Part shown: positions 49,731 to 60,804 of the stretch, in pieces
How the letters are laid out: every line of letters starts with the position of its first letter
Numbering within the stretch: the first letter of the stretch is position 1
Source: Annona cherimola
Taxonomy: Eukaryota; Streptophyta; Magnoliopsida; Magnoliales; Annonaceae
Direction of reading: 5' to 3'
NCBI GenBank assembly: GCA_030490835.1
Contig: CM059972.1
Location: 43,379,452 to 43,443,451, forward strand
Length of the DNA stretch: 64,000 nt
Made by a program: the position numbers and the translations under genes
The notes under the pieces: model-generated
What the model saw: only the letters and a program-made list of their open reading frames with translations
The model's database searches: none
What the model was told of the DNA's origin: nothing

Positions 49731-52700
49731 GCTCCACTTGACTTAATTTTTGCAGGTTTGTCTTAAAGCTAAGGCCAATAACGTATGGTTTATGGATAAT
49801 GGCTGCTCAAGACATATGACAGGAGAAAAAGGACTATTTCACAAGATCAACCCATGCAATAAAGGAACAGTAGCTTTCGGAAATAGTGAAAAAGGTAAAA
49901 TAAAAGTTAAAGGAAATGTTTATGGTATTTCAAATGCATGTATTAAAAATATTCTATTTGTTGAAGGACTCAAACACAACCTAATGAGTATTAGTCAATT
50001 ATGTGATAAAGGATATAAAGTTGTATTTGAATCCTCTATATGTAATGTTATTGATGATGACGAATACATAATATTTAGTGGCAAAAGACATGGAAATGTA
50101 TATTTAGTTTGTCTTGATGACCTAGAAGGAAAATGTCTAATAGCTATAGAAAATGATCCATGGAAATGGCATACAAGGCTTGGACATATAAATATGTCAA
50201 ATATTAAAACATTATGGAAAAAGAACTTGGTACGAGGCTTACCGAAGCTCAAATATGACAAAGATAAAATTTGTAAAGCCTGTCAACTATCTAAACAACC
50301 AAAAATGTCATTTTCAACCAAACAGGAAATTTCAACAACTAGACCACTTGAGTTGCTACATATGGATCTTTATGGGCCATCAGACATTTTAACTCTTGGT
50401 GGGAAAAAGTATGTGTATGTAATTGTGGATAATTTTTCTAGATTTACTTGGATTATACTCTTAGCTAGCAAAGATGAAGCATTTTCGATGTTTGTCTCGT
50501 TTTCAAATTTGGTGCAAAATGAAAAACAAAGTTCAATCATTTCCATTAGAAGTGACCATAGTGGTGAATTTGAAAATAGTCGATTCATAGAATTTTGTAA
50601 TGAAAAAGGAATTCACCATACATTTTCTGCACCAAGAACTCCTCAACAAAATGGAGTTATTGAAAGAAAAAACCGAACAATATAGGAAATGGCTAGGACC
50701 ATGCTAAATGAGAGTAAATTGTCCAAGAGATTTTGGGGTGAAGCTGTAAGTACAGCTTGTCATGTATTAAACCGAGTTACCATTAGAGTAATATTGAAAA
50801 AGACCCCATATGAACTTTGGAAAGACAGGAAACCAAACATATCATATTTCCATACTTTTGGATGTACCTGTTATGTGTTAAATAATGGAAAAACAAATCT
50901 GAGAAAATTAGATGCCAAAAGTGATGAAGCTATTTTCTTGGGTTACTCATCAAATAGCAAAGCATATAGAATTTTCAACAAAAGAAATCAAACAATAGAA
51001 GAATCAATATATGTTGTTTTTGATGAATTTAACCAAATTCCGAGAAAGAAGGATGAACTAAGTGACGCAATGATACAAAAGCAAAACAACAAGAACAACA
51101 AAAGGAAACCGAGCTCAAGCCAGAAAACTCCATGGAGGAAGAGGTAAGTGAAGGTAATGATTACTACAAACCTCCAATTGATTTAAAATTCAAAAATGCC
51201 CATCCAATTGAGCAAGTCATTGGAAATATTTTTGAATGAGTAAAAACTAGGAGATCAAAACAAAATATTTGTGGATAATATGCATTTGTGTCAAAAATTG
51301 AACCAACCACCATTGAACAAGCTCTTAATGATGAAAACTGGGTTATTGCAATGCAAGAAGAGCTAAATCAATTTGAAAGAAACAATGTATGACATTTAGT
51401 TCCTAGACCAAATGATTAAACCATTATTGGTACCAAATGGGTATTTAGGAACAAATTGGATGAAAGCAGACTTGTAATTAGAAACAAAGCTAGACTAGTA
51501 GTCAAAGGGTATTCCCAGGAAGAAGGAATTGATTTTGAAGAATCATATGCACCTGTGGCTAGATTAGAAGCCATACGCATCTTACTAGCGTTTGCTTCTC
51601 ACATGAATTTCAAATTGTTTCAAATGGATGTGAAAAGCGCATTTTTGAATGGATACTTGAATGAAGAAGTATATGTTGAACAACCCCCTGGATTTGAAGA
51701 AAATGATCAATCAAAATATGTTTATAAGATGATCAAAGCATTATATGGACTAAAACAAGCCCAAGAGCTTGGTATGAAAGGTTAAATAGATTCTTGATTG
51801 ATCATGAATTTCAAAGAGGGAAAGTTGATACTACTTTATTCATCAAGTATAAAAGTAAAAATATTTTAATTGTACAAATCTATGTAGATGATATAATATT
51901 TGGTGCTACTGATGAAACTCTGTGCCAAGAATTTTCTAAGATCATGCAGAGAGAATTTGAAATGAGCATGATGGGAGAACTAAATTTCTTCTTTGGACTG
52001 CAAATCAAGCAACAAAGCAAAGGAATATTCTTAAGTCAGTCCAAGTACGTCAAAGAAATGCTAAATAAATTTGGAATGCAAACTACTAAAGGAGCAAATA
52101 CTCCAATGAGTTCAACAATCAAGATCGACACAGACGAAAACGGTAAATGTATCAATCAAAAGCTTTATAGAAGTATGATAGGATCATTGTTGTATTTAAC
52201 TGCTTCTAGACCAGATATTCTTTTCAGTGTTTGTATGTGTTCTAGATTGCAAGCATGCCCTAAAGAATCACATTTATTGGCTGTAAAAAGAATTTTTAAA
52301 TATTTGATAAATACCACTAATCTTGGACTATAATATCCAAAGGGGTCAACATTTGACTTAATCGGCTACTCGGATGCAGATTTTGCCGGTTACAAAGTAG
52401 ATAGAAAGAGTACTAGTGGAACCTGTCAATTTTTTGGAAATATGTTGGTTTCATGGTATTCAAGGAAACAAACTAGTGTTGCTCTATCTACGGCAGAAGC
52501 CGAATATATAGCCGGCGGAAGCTATTGTGCCCAACTACTTTGGATGAAACAACAATTGAAAGACTATGGCATTAATTATTATAATATTCCTATCAGATGT
52601 GATAACACAAGTGCCATATGTTTGACAAAAAATCCTGTATTGCATTCAAGAACCAAGCGTATAGATGTAAGACATCATTTTATTCGAGAACATGTTGAAA

Positions 52701-52825
52701 ATCATGATGTTTGTTTAGAATATGTGAAAACTGAGGATCAAATTGCTGATATATTTACCAAGCCCTTAGCAAAGGAATCATTTTACAAAATTAGAAATGA
52801 AATGGGGATGATTGAATTAAATTAA
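49731..52825 (+). pseudogene. pol: copia-4 pol, broken
   Basis: Starts after CAG at 49753-49755, again +1 to gag and with no ATG. Protease [10 protein letters not shown] replaces the Ser of DSG. Integrase LLHMDLYGP and VIERKNRT are present; SDHSGEFEN has Gly to Ser. RT YVDD is at 51881-51892. RNase H has ADFAG and ends EMGMIELN at 52825. Stops at 50683, 51237, 51276, 51390, 51417 and 52331; single-base deletions near 51069 and 51760. Non-functional. Confidence 0.93.
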
Positions 52826-53336
52826 GGAAAATTATACAGGAAAATCAAGTCCAAAAAGGGTCAAAATCAATAAGTCAAGTCGACTCCGTGGGAGCCAAGT
52901 TGACTCCAGTGAAGTCGACTTGGGAAAGTGAAGTTGACTCTGCCTCTAAGGCGAAGTCGACTTCGCCTAGGGCAAAGTCGACTCCACGCACGACCGTCTG
53001 TCTTCTTCTTCTTCTTCTTCTCTTCCTTCCTCCCTTCATTTTTTCCCGCGCTCAGCCTCAGCGTCCAGGTCTTTCTCTCCAGTTCTCTCTTCCTTTCTTC
53101 CCTTCGTTTTTTCCACGCACAAGCTCCCTCTCTATTTCCATCTCTCTCCCTCTATCTCTGTTCTCCACATTTCATCTCTCTCCCTCTCTCTCTGTTCTCC
53201 GCGTTCTCTTTATTCACTCTCTCACTCTCCCGCTCAATCTCTCTCTGTCTCTGCATTTTTTTTATATCTCTTTGTCTCTTTGTCTCTCTCTCACTCTAGC
53301 TCACTCTCCCTCTCTTTCTCTCTATAACCCAACTCA
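52826..53336 (+). promoter_or_regulatory. pol-aORF spacer of copia-4: GTCGAC units and CT-rich leader
   Basis: 52873-52993 holds four GTCGAC sites and two GTTGAC variants in the same AAGTCGACT context as the LTR U3. 52998-53336 is CT-rich with TCTCTC runs up to the aORF ATG. There is no strong TATA box; a weak TATATC occurs near 53263. A pyrimidine patch is a known plant core-promoter feature, so a private promoter for the aORF is possible but unproven. Confidence 0.5.
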
Positions 53337-54947
53337 ATGCCTCTAAAATCCAGATTTCCCAAGCTAGCAGTTTCTAAACCTTCCTTAAGGCCTGTACCTA
53401 GACCTTCGGGATCAGCCACAGAGGAAGAAATTCCCAGGAGGCAAAGAACTCCTGCAAAAAGGACCAGAGAAGAACCTTCAACTTCAACAAGTCGAAGGGT
53501 CAGATTTCAGACTGCCACCCCATCCTCAGCTCGAGCTCAGAGGTCAGAAAGTCAACCTCAAAGCTCAGGTACTGGAGAAAGAAGAACTCCAGCCACAAAA
53601 TGGCAAGTTCTGAAAATGCCCACAACCTACTTCAAAACCGAGCTTCAGCATAATAGATTCTATAAGCACTTTTATGAACAGAAGGTATTCATTCCTAAAA
53701 TTATAGACTTTAAGTTCTTGAGCGATTATAAATTTGGAATTGAAGAATTGTTAGATTTCCAAGGCTGGACTAGTTTGTTGAAAGCAGATGACAGAGTATA
53801 TCCCGACCTGACTAGGATATTCTACTACTTATGGGATGATAACTCCTTTAACACATATGTAAAAGGAGTAGAAATGTTCTTAGGAACTATGAGAACAGCA
53901 AGTCTAGGAAATACACTGATGAAAATAGGAAGAATCCTACATGTACCATACGAAGAAGGGCAGCTTCCTGAGGATCTAACCCTGGATCAGATGTATAATC
54001 AGCTAACAAAGAGCAACAAATATCACTCGGGCATTAAGTTTTTACATTATATGGATTTATCTCCCAGACTTAGGGTGCTCAGGTTACTTATTGCACATTG
54101 CATATACCCTAAAGGTGGAGGCAGAAATTAGCTAAATCCACAAGAAGCTGGGATTTTGTGGAAAGTAGCCAATAAAGTCAAGGTCAGCCTACCAAGACTA
54201 TTTCTAGAAGCCTTGGCATCACGAAAGGATAACCCTCGAGGAGTTTTACCTTACGGGACATGGATCACGAGGATCCTAGAACACTATGGAGTGGACATTG
54301 ACGGCGAACCTTTCGAAGTCCCAAAAACCACAAATGCCATCAATAAGGCATTGCTCCAAAGGATGAAAATCAATTTGGAGCAGTTCAGAGCAGAACGGAT
54401 TCGGGAAAGGATGGGAGAGCCGGCTCAAGAAGAGGCAGGACATGCACAAGCTGAGGGGGAGCAGCCCCTGCCATCTCCAGAAGCCCAACCAGCTCCTCCA
54501 CAGGCTGAGGGGCAAGCCTCACCTGTATCTCACGACTCTTGCTCACCGCATGGCTCGCAAATTCCCGATCTTGCACCACATCCTCCGTCATGGGAAACTT
54601 CAATGCATGCCATTCGAGTCCATCTCGAGCAGCTCGAAGATCGCCTTACTAGCCATATAGTCGGGGTTCAAAATGACATCCACGACATGCATTCACGTCA
54701 GGATCGTATCGATCGCGAGCTTCGTACCATCCGCTACCATTTGGCATCCGGGCTTCATCGCAACCGGCCCATACCCGAACTCGATCCGTTTGATTCCGAA
54801 TCAGTTCATCGAGATCCTACCCCTGCACCCGTTTCATCCTTCTACTCATCTGCCCATGTCCGACCTGTCAAACCTACTCAACATTCATATCCCATTTCCA
54901 AATTTCAATTCACCAAATCTTTGGTAATTGAATTTCATTTTGAATGA
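53337..54947 (+). pseudogene. Additional ORF (aORF) of copia-4, one nonsense codon
   Basis: 536 residues in one frame from ATG (MPLKSRFPKL) to the stop at 54945-54947, broken only by TAG at 54129-54131 where copia-1 has Gln (GGGRNQ). Residues 1-85 are basic and low in complexity. 89-330 is the conserved region: KMPTTYFKTELQH, FIPKIIDFKFL, DFQGWTSLLK, YPDLTRIFYYLW, YMDLSPRLRVL, VLPYGTWITRIL. About 360-420 is Pro/Glu-rich. About 425-470 is helix-prone with MHSRQDRIDRELRTIRYHL. The tail has PAPVSSFYSSAHVRP. It resembles putative plant transposon protein families. No catalytic motif, signal peptide or membrane span. Its position after pol matches the Sirevirus envelope-like gene. Confidence 0.82.
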
Positions 54948-54950
54948 TTG

Positions 54951-54967
54951 ACAAAAAGGGGGAGATA
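54951..54967 (+). other. Upstream polypurine-tract-like motif of copia-4
   Basis: ACAAAAAGGGGGAGATA a few bases after the aORF stop. It is the counterpart of 5043-5059 and 36149-36161. Confidence 0.6.
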
Positions 54968-55227
54968 GGATAACTTTGGCTGAGTTTTAGAACATAGATT
55001 TTAATGTTTTGTTTGGGTTGGGTAGCTTGCATATAGGTTTCTTTTTACTTTGCACTGTAATGAATTATGATAATGTGAAAATTTTGACTTATGCTCTAAT
55101 ATCTGTTTACATTGTTTCATGCTCTGTTTTGGAAGTTATTTCATGCCCTGTTTTATGTTTGAACAAAGTATAAAGAATATGATTTTTTTTTAAAAGGTAC
55201 AAACTCAAATTAGTTTTGTCAATCATC

Positions 55228-55241
55228 AAAAAGGGGGAGAT
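55228..55241 (+). other. copia-4 polypurine tract
   Basis: AAAAAGGGGGAGAT directly before the 3' LTR start TGTTGG. Confidence 0.88.
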
Positions 55242-56812
55242 TGTTGGAAATAATAGCTAAATCAAATTGACCAAAGCATAAGTTTTGATGCTTAACAAAT
55301 ACAAATTTGAGTATGATATGATTACTAATAAATTTAATGAATGTTTTTAAGGAATGAAAAATCAGCCCAAGTCGATCCCTAAGTCGACTCCAACTTCAAC
55401 TTAGGCGAAGTCGACTACACAAGCGACTTCAACAGGTACTTTTTGGACAGCGTTGATTTTGGGGAACAAAACAACCGAAGTCGCAGATGAAGTCGACTCC
55501 ACTTGCGACTTGAGGCCAAGTCATAGATGAAGTCGACTCCAGTATCGACTTGAAGCAGCATTTTCTCTCCAGCGTCGATTTTGGGGACAAAACAACCGAA
55601 GTCGTAGATGAAGTCGACTCCACATGCGACTTGGGCAAAGTCGCAGACAAAGTTGACTCTAGCATCAACTTCAAGACAGATTCTCAAGCTCAAGTTAAAG
55701 TACAAGTTCATTTCAAGATGAAGACAACTCAAGTTTTTCAAACTTGAGTATATGAAGACTAATACAAGCTTAAAGCAAGCAAGGACAAGAAAAGGAAAGA
55801 AGTTAAGCAAGCAAGAGATAAATCAAACTGACTTGGCACAAGGAAATAACCAAGTCGTACATCAAGTCGACTCCAAGATCGACTTGAGGTCAAGTCGCAC
55901 CCCAAGTCGACTCCAAGATCGACTTGAGGCCAAGTCTCAAACCAAGTCGACCCGGAAGACAGACTTGAAAGCTGAAGAACAACCGAAGTCGCAGACGAAG
56001 TCGACTCCACCTGGGACTTGGGGATATAACGTTCGAATTTTTGAACGTTGGACATTTATTACGCGCCAACCAACTCTATAACGTTCAAAATCTTCCCTCC
56101 TCTATATATAGACACTCAAGCAAACGTGGATACACATAAAAGAGAGCTGAAAAAGAGGAAAGAAGTTCTACTAAAAGTTTTTATCTACTTCTCTCTACAA
56201 TTGAGTGATCTATTTATTTTCAAAGGAAGAACAAGCTTCAAAGTTGCGGTTTACTTCAACGAAATACGATTTGTTGCTTCTACAGATTCTTCCACGAGCT
56301 GAAACCTGCTACACAAATCAGTAAAATGTAGATTTCTTCTTTTTACATATTGTTGTTTGTTTTTGGTGCTTGGTTTGAGTTTGGTGGTTCAAACCAAGAC
56401 ATAGCAAGTAGAGTTATGATTGGAGTGTAACTCATCACCTACTTGTGTTGATTGTAATATGCCCCCTAGAGCTAGAATCTAGAAGAGAGCGGAGGCTCTG
56501 GTTGTATATGCCCCCTAGAGCTAGAATCTAGAAGAGAGCGGAGACTCTAGTTGTATTCGCGGAATACATAGTGGAACCCAAGTCACAAGGGTGTGTGAGC
56601 TTGGAAGAGTGGAGTAGGGAAAGGTTGCCCAAACCACTATAAATCTTGTTTATTGCTTTTCATTTTTACTTTCATTATCTTATTGCTCTCTATCTGTTAC
56701 ATTCAAGGGGATTAAAACTTTAAAGGGGTTAAGTTTTAAATTTACCAAAGAATTTTTAAGAACCCAATTCACCCTTCCCCTCTTGGGTTTTGCCATTAAC
56801 TCGGGACCAACA
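55242..56812 (+). repeat. copia-4 3' LTR
   Basis: 1571 bp. Same layout as the 5' LTR plus one extra GTCGAC unit near 55498-55540, about 10 extra bases near 56028-56040, and a second 49-bp module (56459-56507 and 56508-56556). TATA box at 56103-56111. Confidence 0.94.
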
Positions 56813-57291
56813 AGCTTGTATGATCCTTTGGTCATAACTTTTTTAAAAAAGTCATCATTCAAATCGATTATCGGTTGGCCTTACTTAAATCCCTTTCAAA
56901 ACATTTTAATAAATCATTTCAAATTCGTTCGATAAAACTAAATATTATTTTGAAAATCAAAATTTTTTTTCTCCTTCATAATGCAACCATTTTTACATTT
57001 CTCCTCATTTTCATAAAGATTTGCTTATGATAAAGCAATTCTGACATATTTCATGGTTGCAATATAAAAATATATAAAATTATTTTCAAAAATCTTGCTT
57101 GCTTACCTTTGCTTTGCTTCAATCTGACTCATTTATCCTTTTTTTTCCTTTTCCTATACAAGTGAAAAGGATATTTTACACTTTATCATATATGTGTCAT
57201 AATCATTTATGACCTTCCATACTTCCTATAGAGGTTAAACCTAAAAGTTATTAGGTTTCTACTCCCTATGGGTTTTTTACCCTAATGCTTT

Positions 57292-60200
57292 TGTGAAACC
57301 CGCAATCCTAGAATAACACATATAACCTAGGATTGTAAACCCTAAATTTTTGTACTGATTTTTATGATAAATAAAATTCATGAAATATGTTATATTTGCA
57401 AATGTCTGTATTAGAGGTTAAAGAAATGCAATTGTGGGATTAAACCACATGAATAATGCATGTGAATAGTGCACATGAATAGTAATGTGAATAGTAACCG
57501 GGGATCAAGACACGTGATTAAGAGTTAATCATTTAGATTAACCTAATCACAAAAAGATCAAAAAAGGAATTTAATCACTACAAGAAAAAATAGCATTAAT
57601 TTTTGATATTTTAATACCATTTTGGATTTTAGTGAAAAATTATAGAAAATTTCATAATTTGCAATCCGGGCATCGGATTTCGATGAAATTTTTTATGGAT
57701 GGTTAAAAATTCATGATGAACATGATTAATGGTTTAAGATGTGATGAAAATCACAAATTAAGAATCAAGATGAAACGTCAAAAGGAGATCAAAAAGTAGC
57801 TTGATTTTTCATTAATGCTACTTTTGACTTTTTATTAAATTAAATAAATAAAAATAATAAATAAGAAGCAGAAATGACAGGGACGTGCAGGGGGTAGTTG
57901 GGGAATATTGACCAAAATCAATGGTCAAAATTTATCATCATCCAAGATCGATGGCTAAGATTTAATTATCCTAAATTAAATAATTTTAATAAATCAAAAA
58001 TTAAGGAAAATAGGGCTGCCATAGGGGGGCTGGAGCAGGCTAGGGTGGGCTGCTCTTGGCTCAATGCATTTTTCAAATTTAGAAAAAAATACCATTTTAT
58101 AATTAAATATCTCAAGCTAGGGGGTAAAATCCAATTTTTTGAAAGATTAAGCCCTATAAATAAAGAGCAAGGGGCGTCCAAGGCATCAAAATCCCTGCTC
58201 CACTTGAGCAATTCCAAGTTCCCAAAACCCTCCCACACGTCCAAGGAAGAAAAGGAGGAAGTTAGAGAGAGAAAGGGTGAGAAAAAGTGGGATATCTCCA
58301 CTTCGGGTAAGTAATTTCTACCCAAATTTTTGTTGGATGTTAAGTACGGTAAAACCATGCTTAGATAATGCCTAAGCATGAGAAAATAAGTATAGATATA
58401 ATGCTTAATTGGAATTATGCCAAAACATCAAAAATTTAGAGCAAAGATAGAGCATTCAGGAAGATAGCATATGATATGTGGAAATAATGCTCCAAAATTT
58501 ATAAATTATGATTTGGGATGTATGAATATGATAAATATGATGTTGTAATTATGATATATTAATTTCATAATTTTTGGAATTAAGGATTATGCTTAAATGA
58601 ATTTATGTTGATTTTTAGTATATGGAGGAAATGATTTATTTAGCCAAGTAAATGACGATAAATTCAAAATGTATGAAATTTTCCATGATGTACTAAGCAT
58701 AAGATATATCATGGTATTTTTTATTTTTTGGAAAAAATGTCAATTTTTAGAACCCATGAACAGTAACCCACGTTGCTATGAACAGTAATCTCGGATGAAC
58801 AGTAATTTGTTACAGTAAACAGCGTGATTTTGGAGAAAATTTGAGATTAATATTTAAATCTAAGGATGGAATTTTAAGGATTTATGGATAAAAATCCATA
58901 TAAAGAAATAATGACCAAGTATTTTTAAGATTAACCTCTATAAGAAATTATGGAGGAAAATAAGGTCATAAATGAATATAACATATGTATGATAAAAGTA
59001 TGTATATCATTGAACTTGTATAGGAAAAGGAAAGGAAAAGATAAAGGATTCAGATTGAAACAAAACAGAGGTAAGAAAGCAAACTTTTTTTAAAATAATT
59101 TTTATATGTTTTATATTACAACCATGGAATATGTCAAAATTGCTTTATCATAAGCAAATCCATATGGAAGTAAGGAGAAATGTTGAGTTATGTGGGAATT
59201 GCTTTATCATAAGCAAATCCTTATAAAAATAAGGAAAAATGTGAAAATTGTTGTATTATAATGGAAAAGGAAAATTTTGATTTCTAAATAATATTTGGTT
59301 TTATCAAATGAATTTAAAATGATTTATTAAAATGTTTTAAAACGGAATTAAGGAAAGCCAACCGATAATCAATTTGAATGAAGATTTTTTTAAAAGTAAT
59401 GACCAAAGGATCATACAAGCTTGCCTTCATATAGAAATAACTCATGTGTCAAGTGGACAAAGAATATAATATCATATAAAAAAATGAATTATGCATTGGT
59501 ATATCCTTTGTTCATGAAAAACCCAGAAATGGGAAGAAAAGCGTTTGCGAAATCTTTTGTCTTTAGATATTAAAATATTTTTGAAATTGTTTTACCGCTT
59601 AAAATTTATTTAAAAATATTTTAGCAAAATTTTGAAATTACTATTTCTCAAATATTTCCTTCAAATATTTTAAATGATTTAGAAATGTGCTATTTAAATA
59701 TTTTCAAAATTATTTAAGGTTGGTCATCCTTACAAAATATTTTTATTAACTTGTTAACTTGTGTTGTGCTAAGTTTTCAAGTTAGAAAAGGGAATACAGG
59801 CCGAGGTCTGTACTATTTTGAAATGACATGCTAGTGACTAGGGTCTGTGGAGTTTTATAAAAAGCATGCTAGCATATGAATATGGTGAAAGGAACGTGTA
59901 CATGAGTTATGTACTAGGTCTACTGTAGAGGATATGCAAACTGGACGCGGTTGCAAGATGGGCCCCCTCTACATAGGCCAAGTCGCTTCAAAAGGTGAAA
60001 TGTCGGCGGCGCCCTCCCTGAAATGGGAGAAGAGCATGGATAACTGCCTGGCTCACGAGTTATTAATAGAGATGGTTTCTCTCCTAATGAGAAAAGGGTG
60101 ATCACTTGGTAAGTGTCACCTACCAGACGGACAGAAACGTTATGCATGATGCATATACTTGTTTTAAAAAGATTTTATGGAAAATGTTTTAAGAACATGA

Positions 60201-60804
60201 GAATGTCCTTGGAGAAAGGAAGTTTTATGAAAAACGTTTTTACGTTCATGAAAAAGAGGTTTACATATTAAGTTTACAAGCATATGTTTTATGAAAAGTT
60301 TTATGAAAAGGTTTCCACTGGTTGATAGTAGATCACTTGATAAGTGTCTACTATTGAACGGGAGAAATGCATTTGAATGAAAAAAAACGCTTGCTTACTG
60401 AGTTTTCGACTCACATTTTGCTTTTCAAACCATAGACAGGTACAGCACAGGCCGGGAAGGAAAGGAAAAAGAAGGTACATAGAAAATTTTTTGATATGCT
60501 GATCTGTATATGGTATGAATGAACATATGGTAAGAAGTTTTCAAATCATGTATGTATGAAATGACCAGGTTAAAATAACTTGTATTGTACAGAAACAAGT
60601 ATGAATGATATCAATGATAATTGAAATTTGATGATAAGTATGTGTCTTTACGTAATGAAAGAAAAGGAAAAAAAAGAAAAAAAATTGGACGAGATCAAAT
60701 TAAGTACCCGCCGCGTGATCAGGGCAACGATCCTGATTCACACTTACCAATCGACAAGATCTTGGAGTAAGGAAAAATGTGACGCCTCGGTTCGGGGCGC
60801 CACT
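57292..60804 (+). mobile_element. Inverted solo LTR of the LARD-2 family
   Basis: 3513 bp, flanked by GCTTT (57287-57291 and 60805-60809). Starts TGTGAAACCC and ends GGGGCGCCACT, the reverse complement of the LARD LTR with the last base changed. It carries the TATA box at 58155-58162, the GAACAGTAA array near 58755-58815 and GAGTTTTCGACTC near 60401. It lies inside the LARD-2 5' LTR in the opposite orientation. Confidence 0.92.

Larger units (their letters stand above)
46390..56812 (+). mobile_element. copia-4: Sirevirus-like Copia with aORF, degenerate
   Basis: 10423 bp, TSD AGCTT (46385-46389 and 56813-56817). LTRs 46390-47861 and 55242-56812, PBS, gag, pol, GTCGAC spacer, CT-rich leader, aORF, purine tracts. 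The 5' LTR starts TGTTAG rather than TGTTGG and is 99 bp shorter than the 3' LTR because of repeat-unit losses or gains. More than 30 base differences by eye (about 2%) make it older than copia-1 and copia-3. gag has one stop, pol has two frameshifts and six stops, the aORF has one stop. It is the best template for the complete family layout. Confidence 0.95.
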
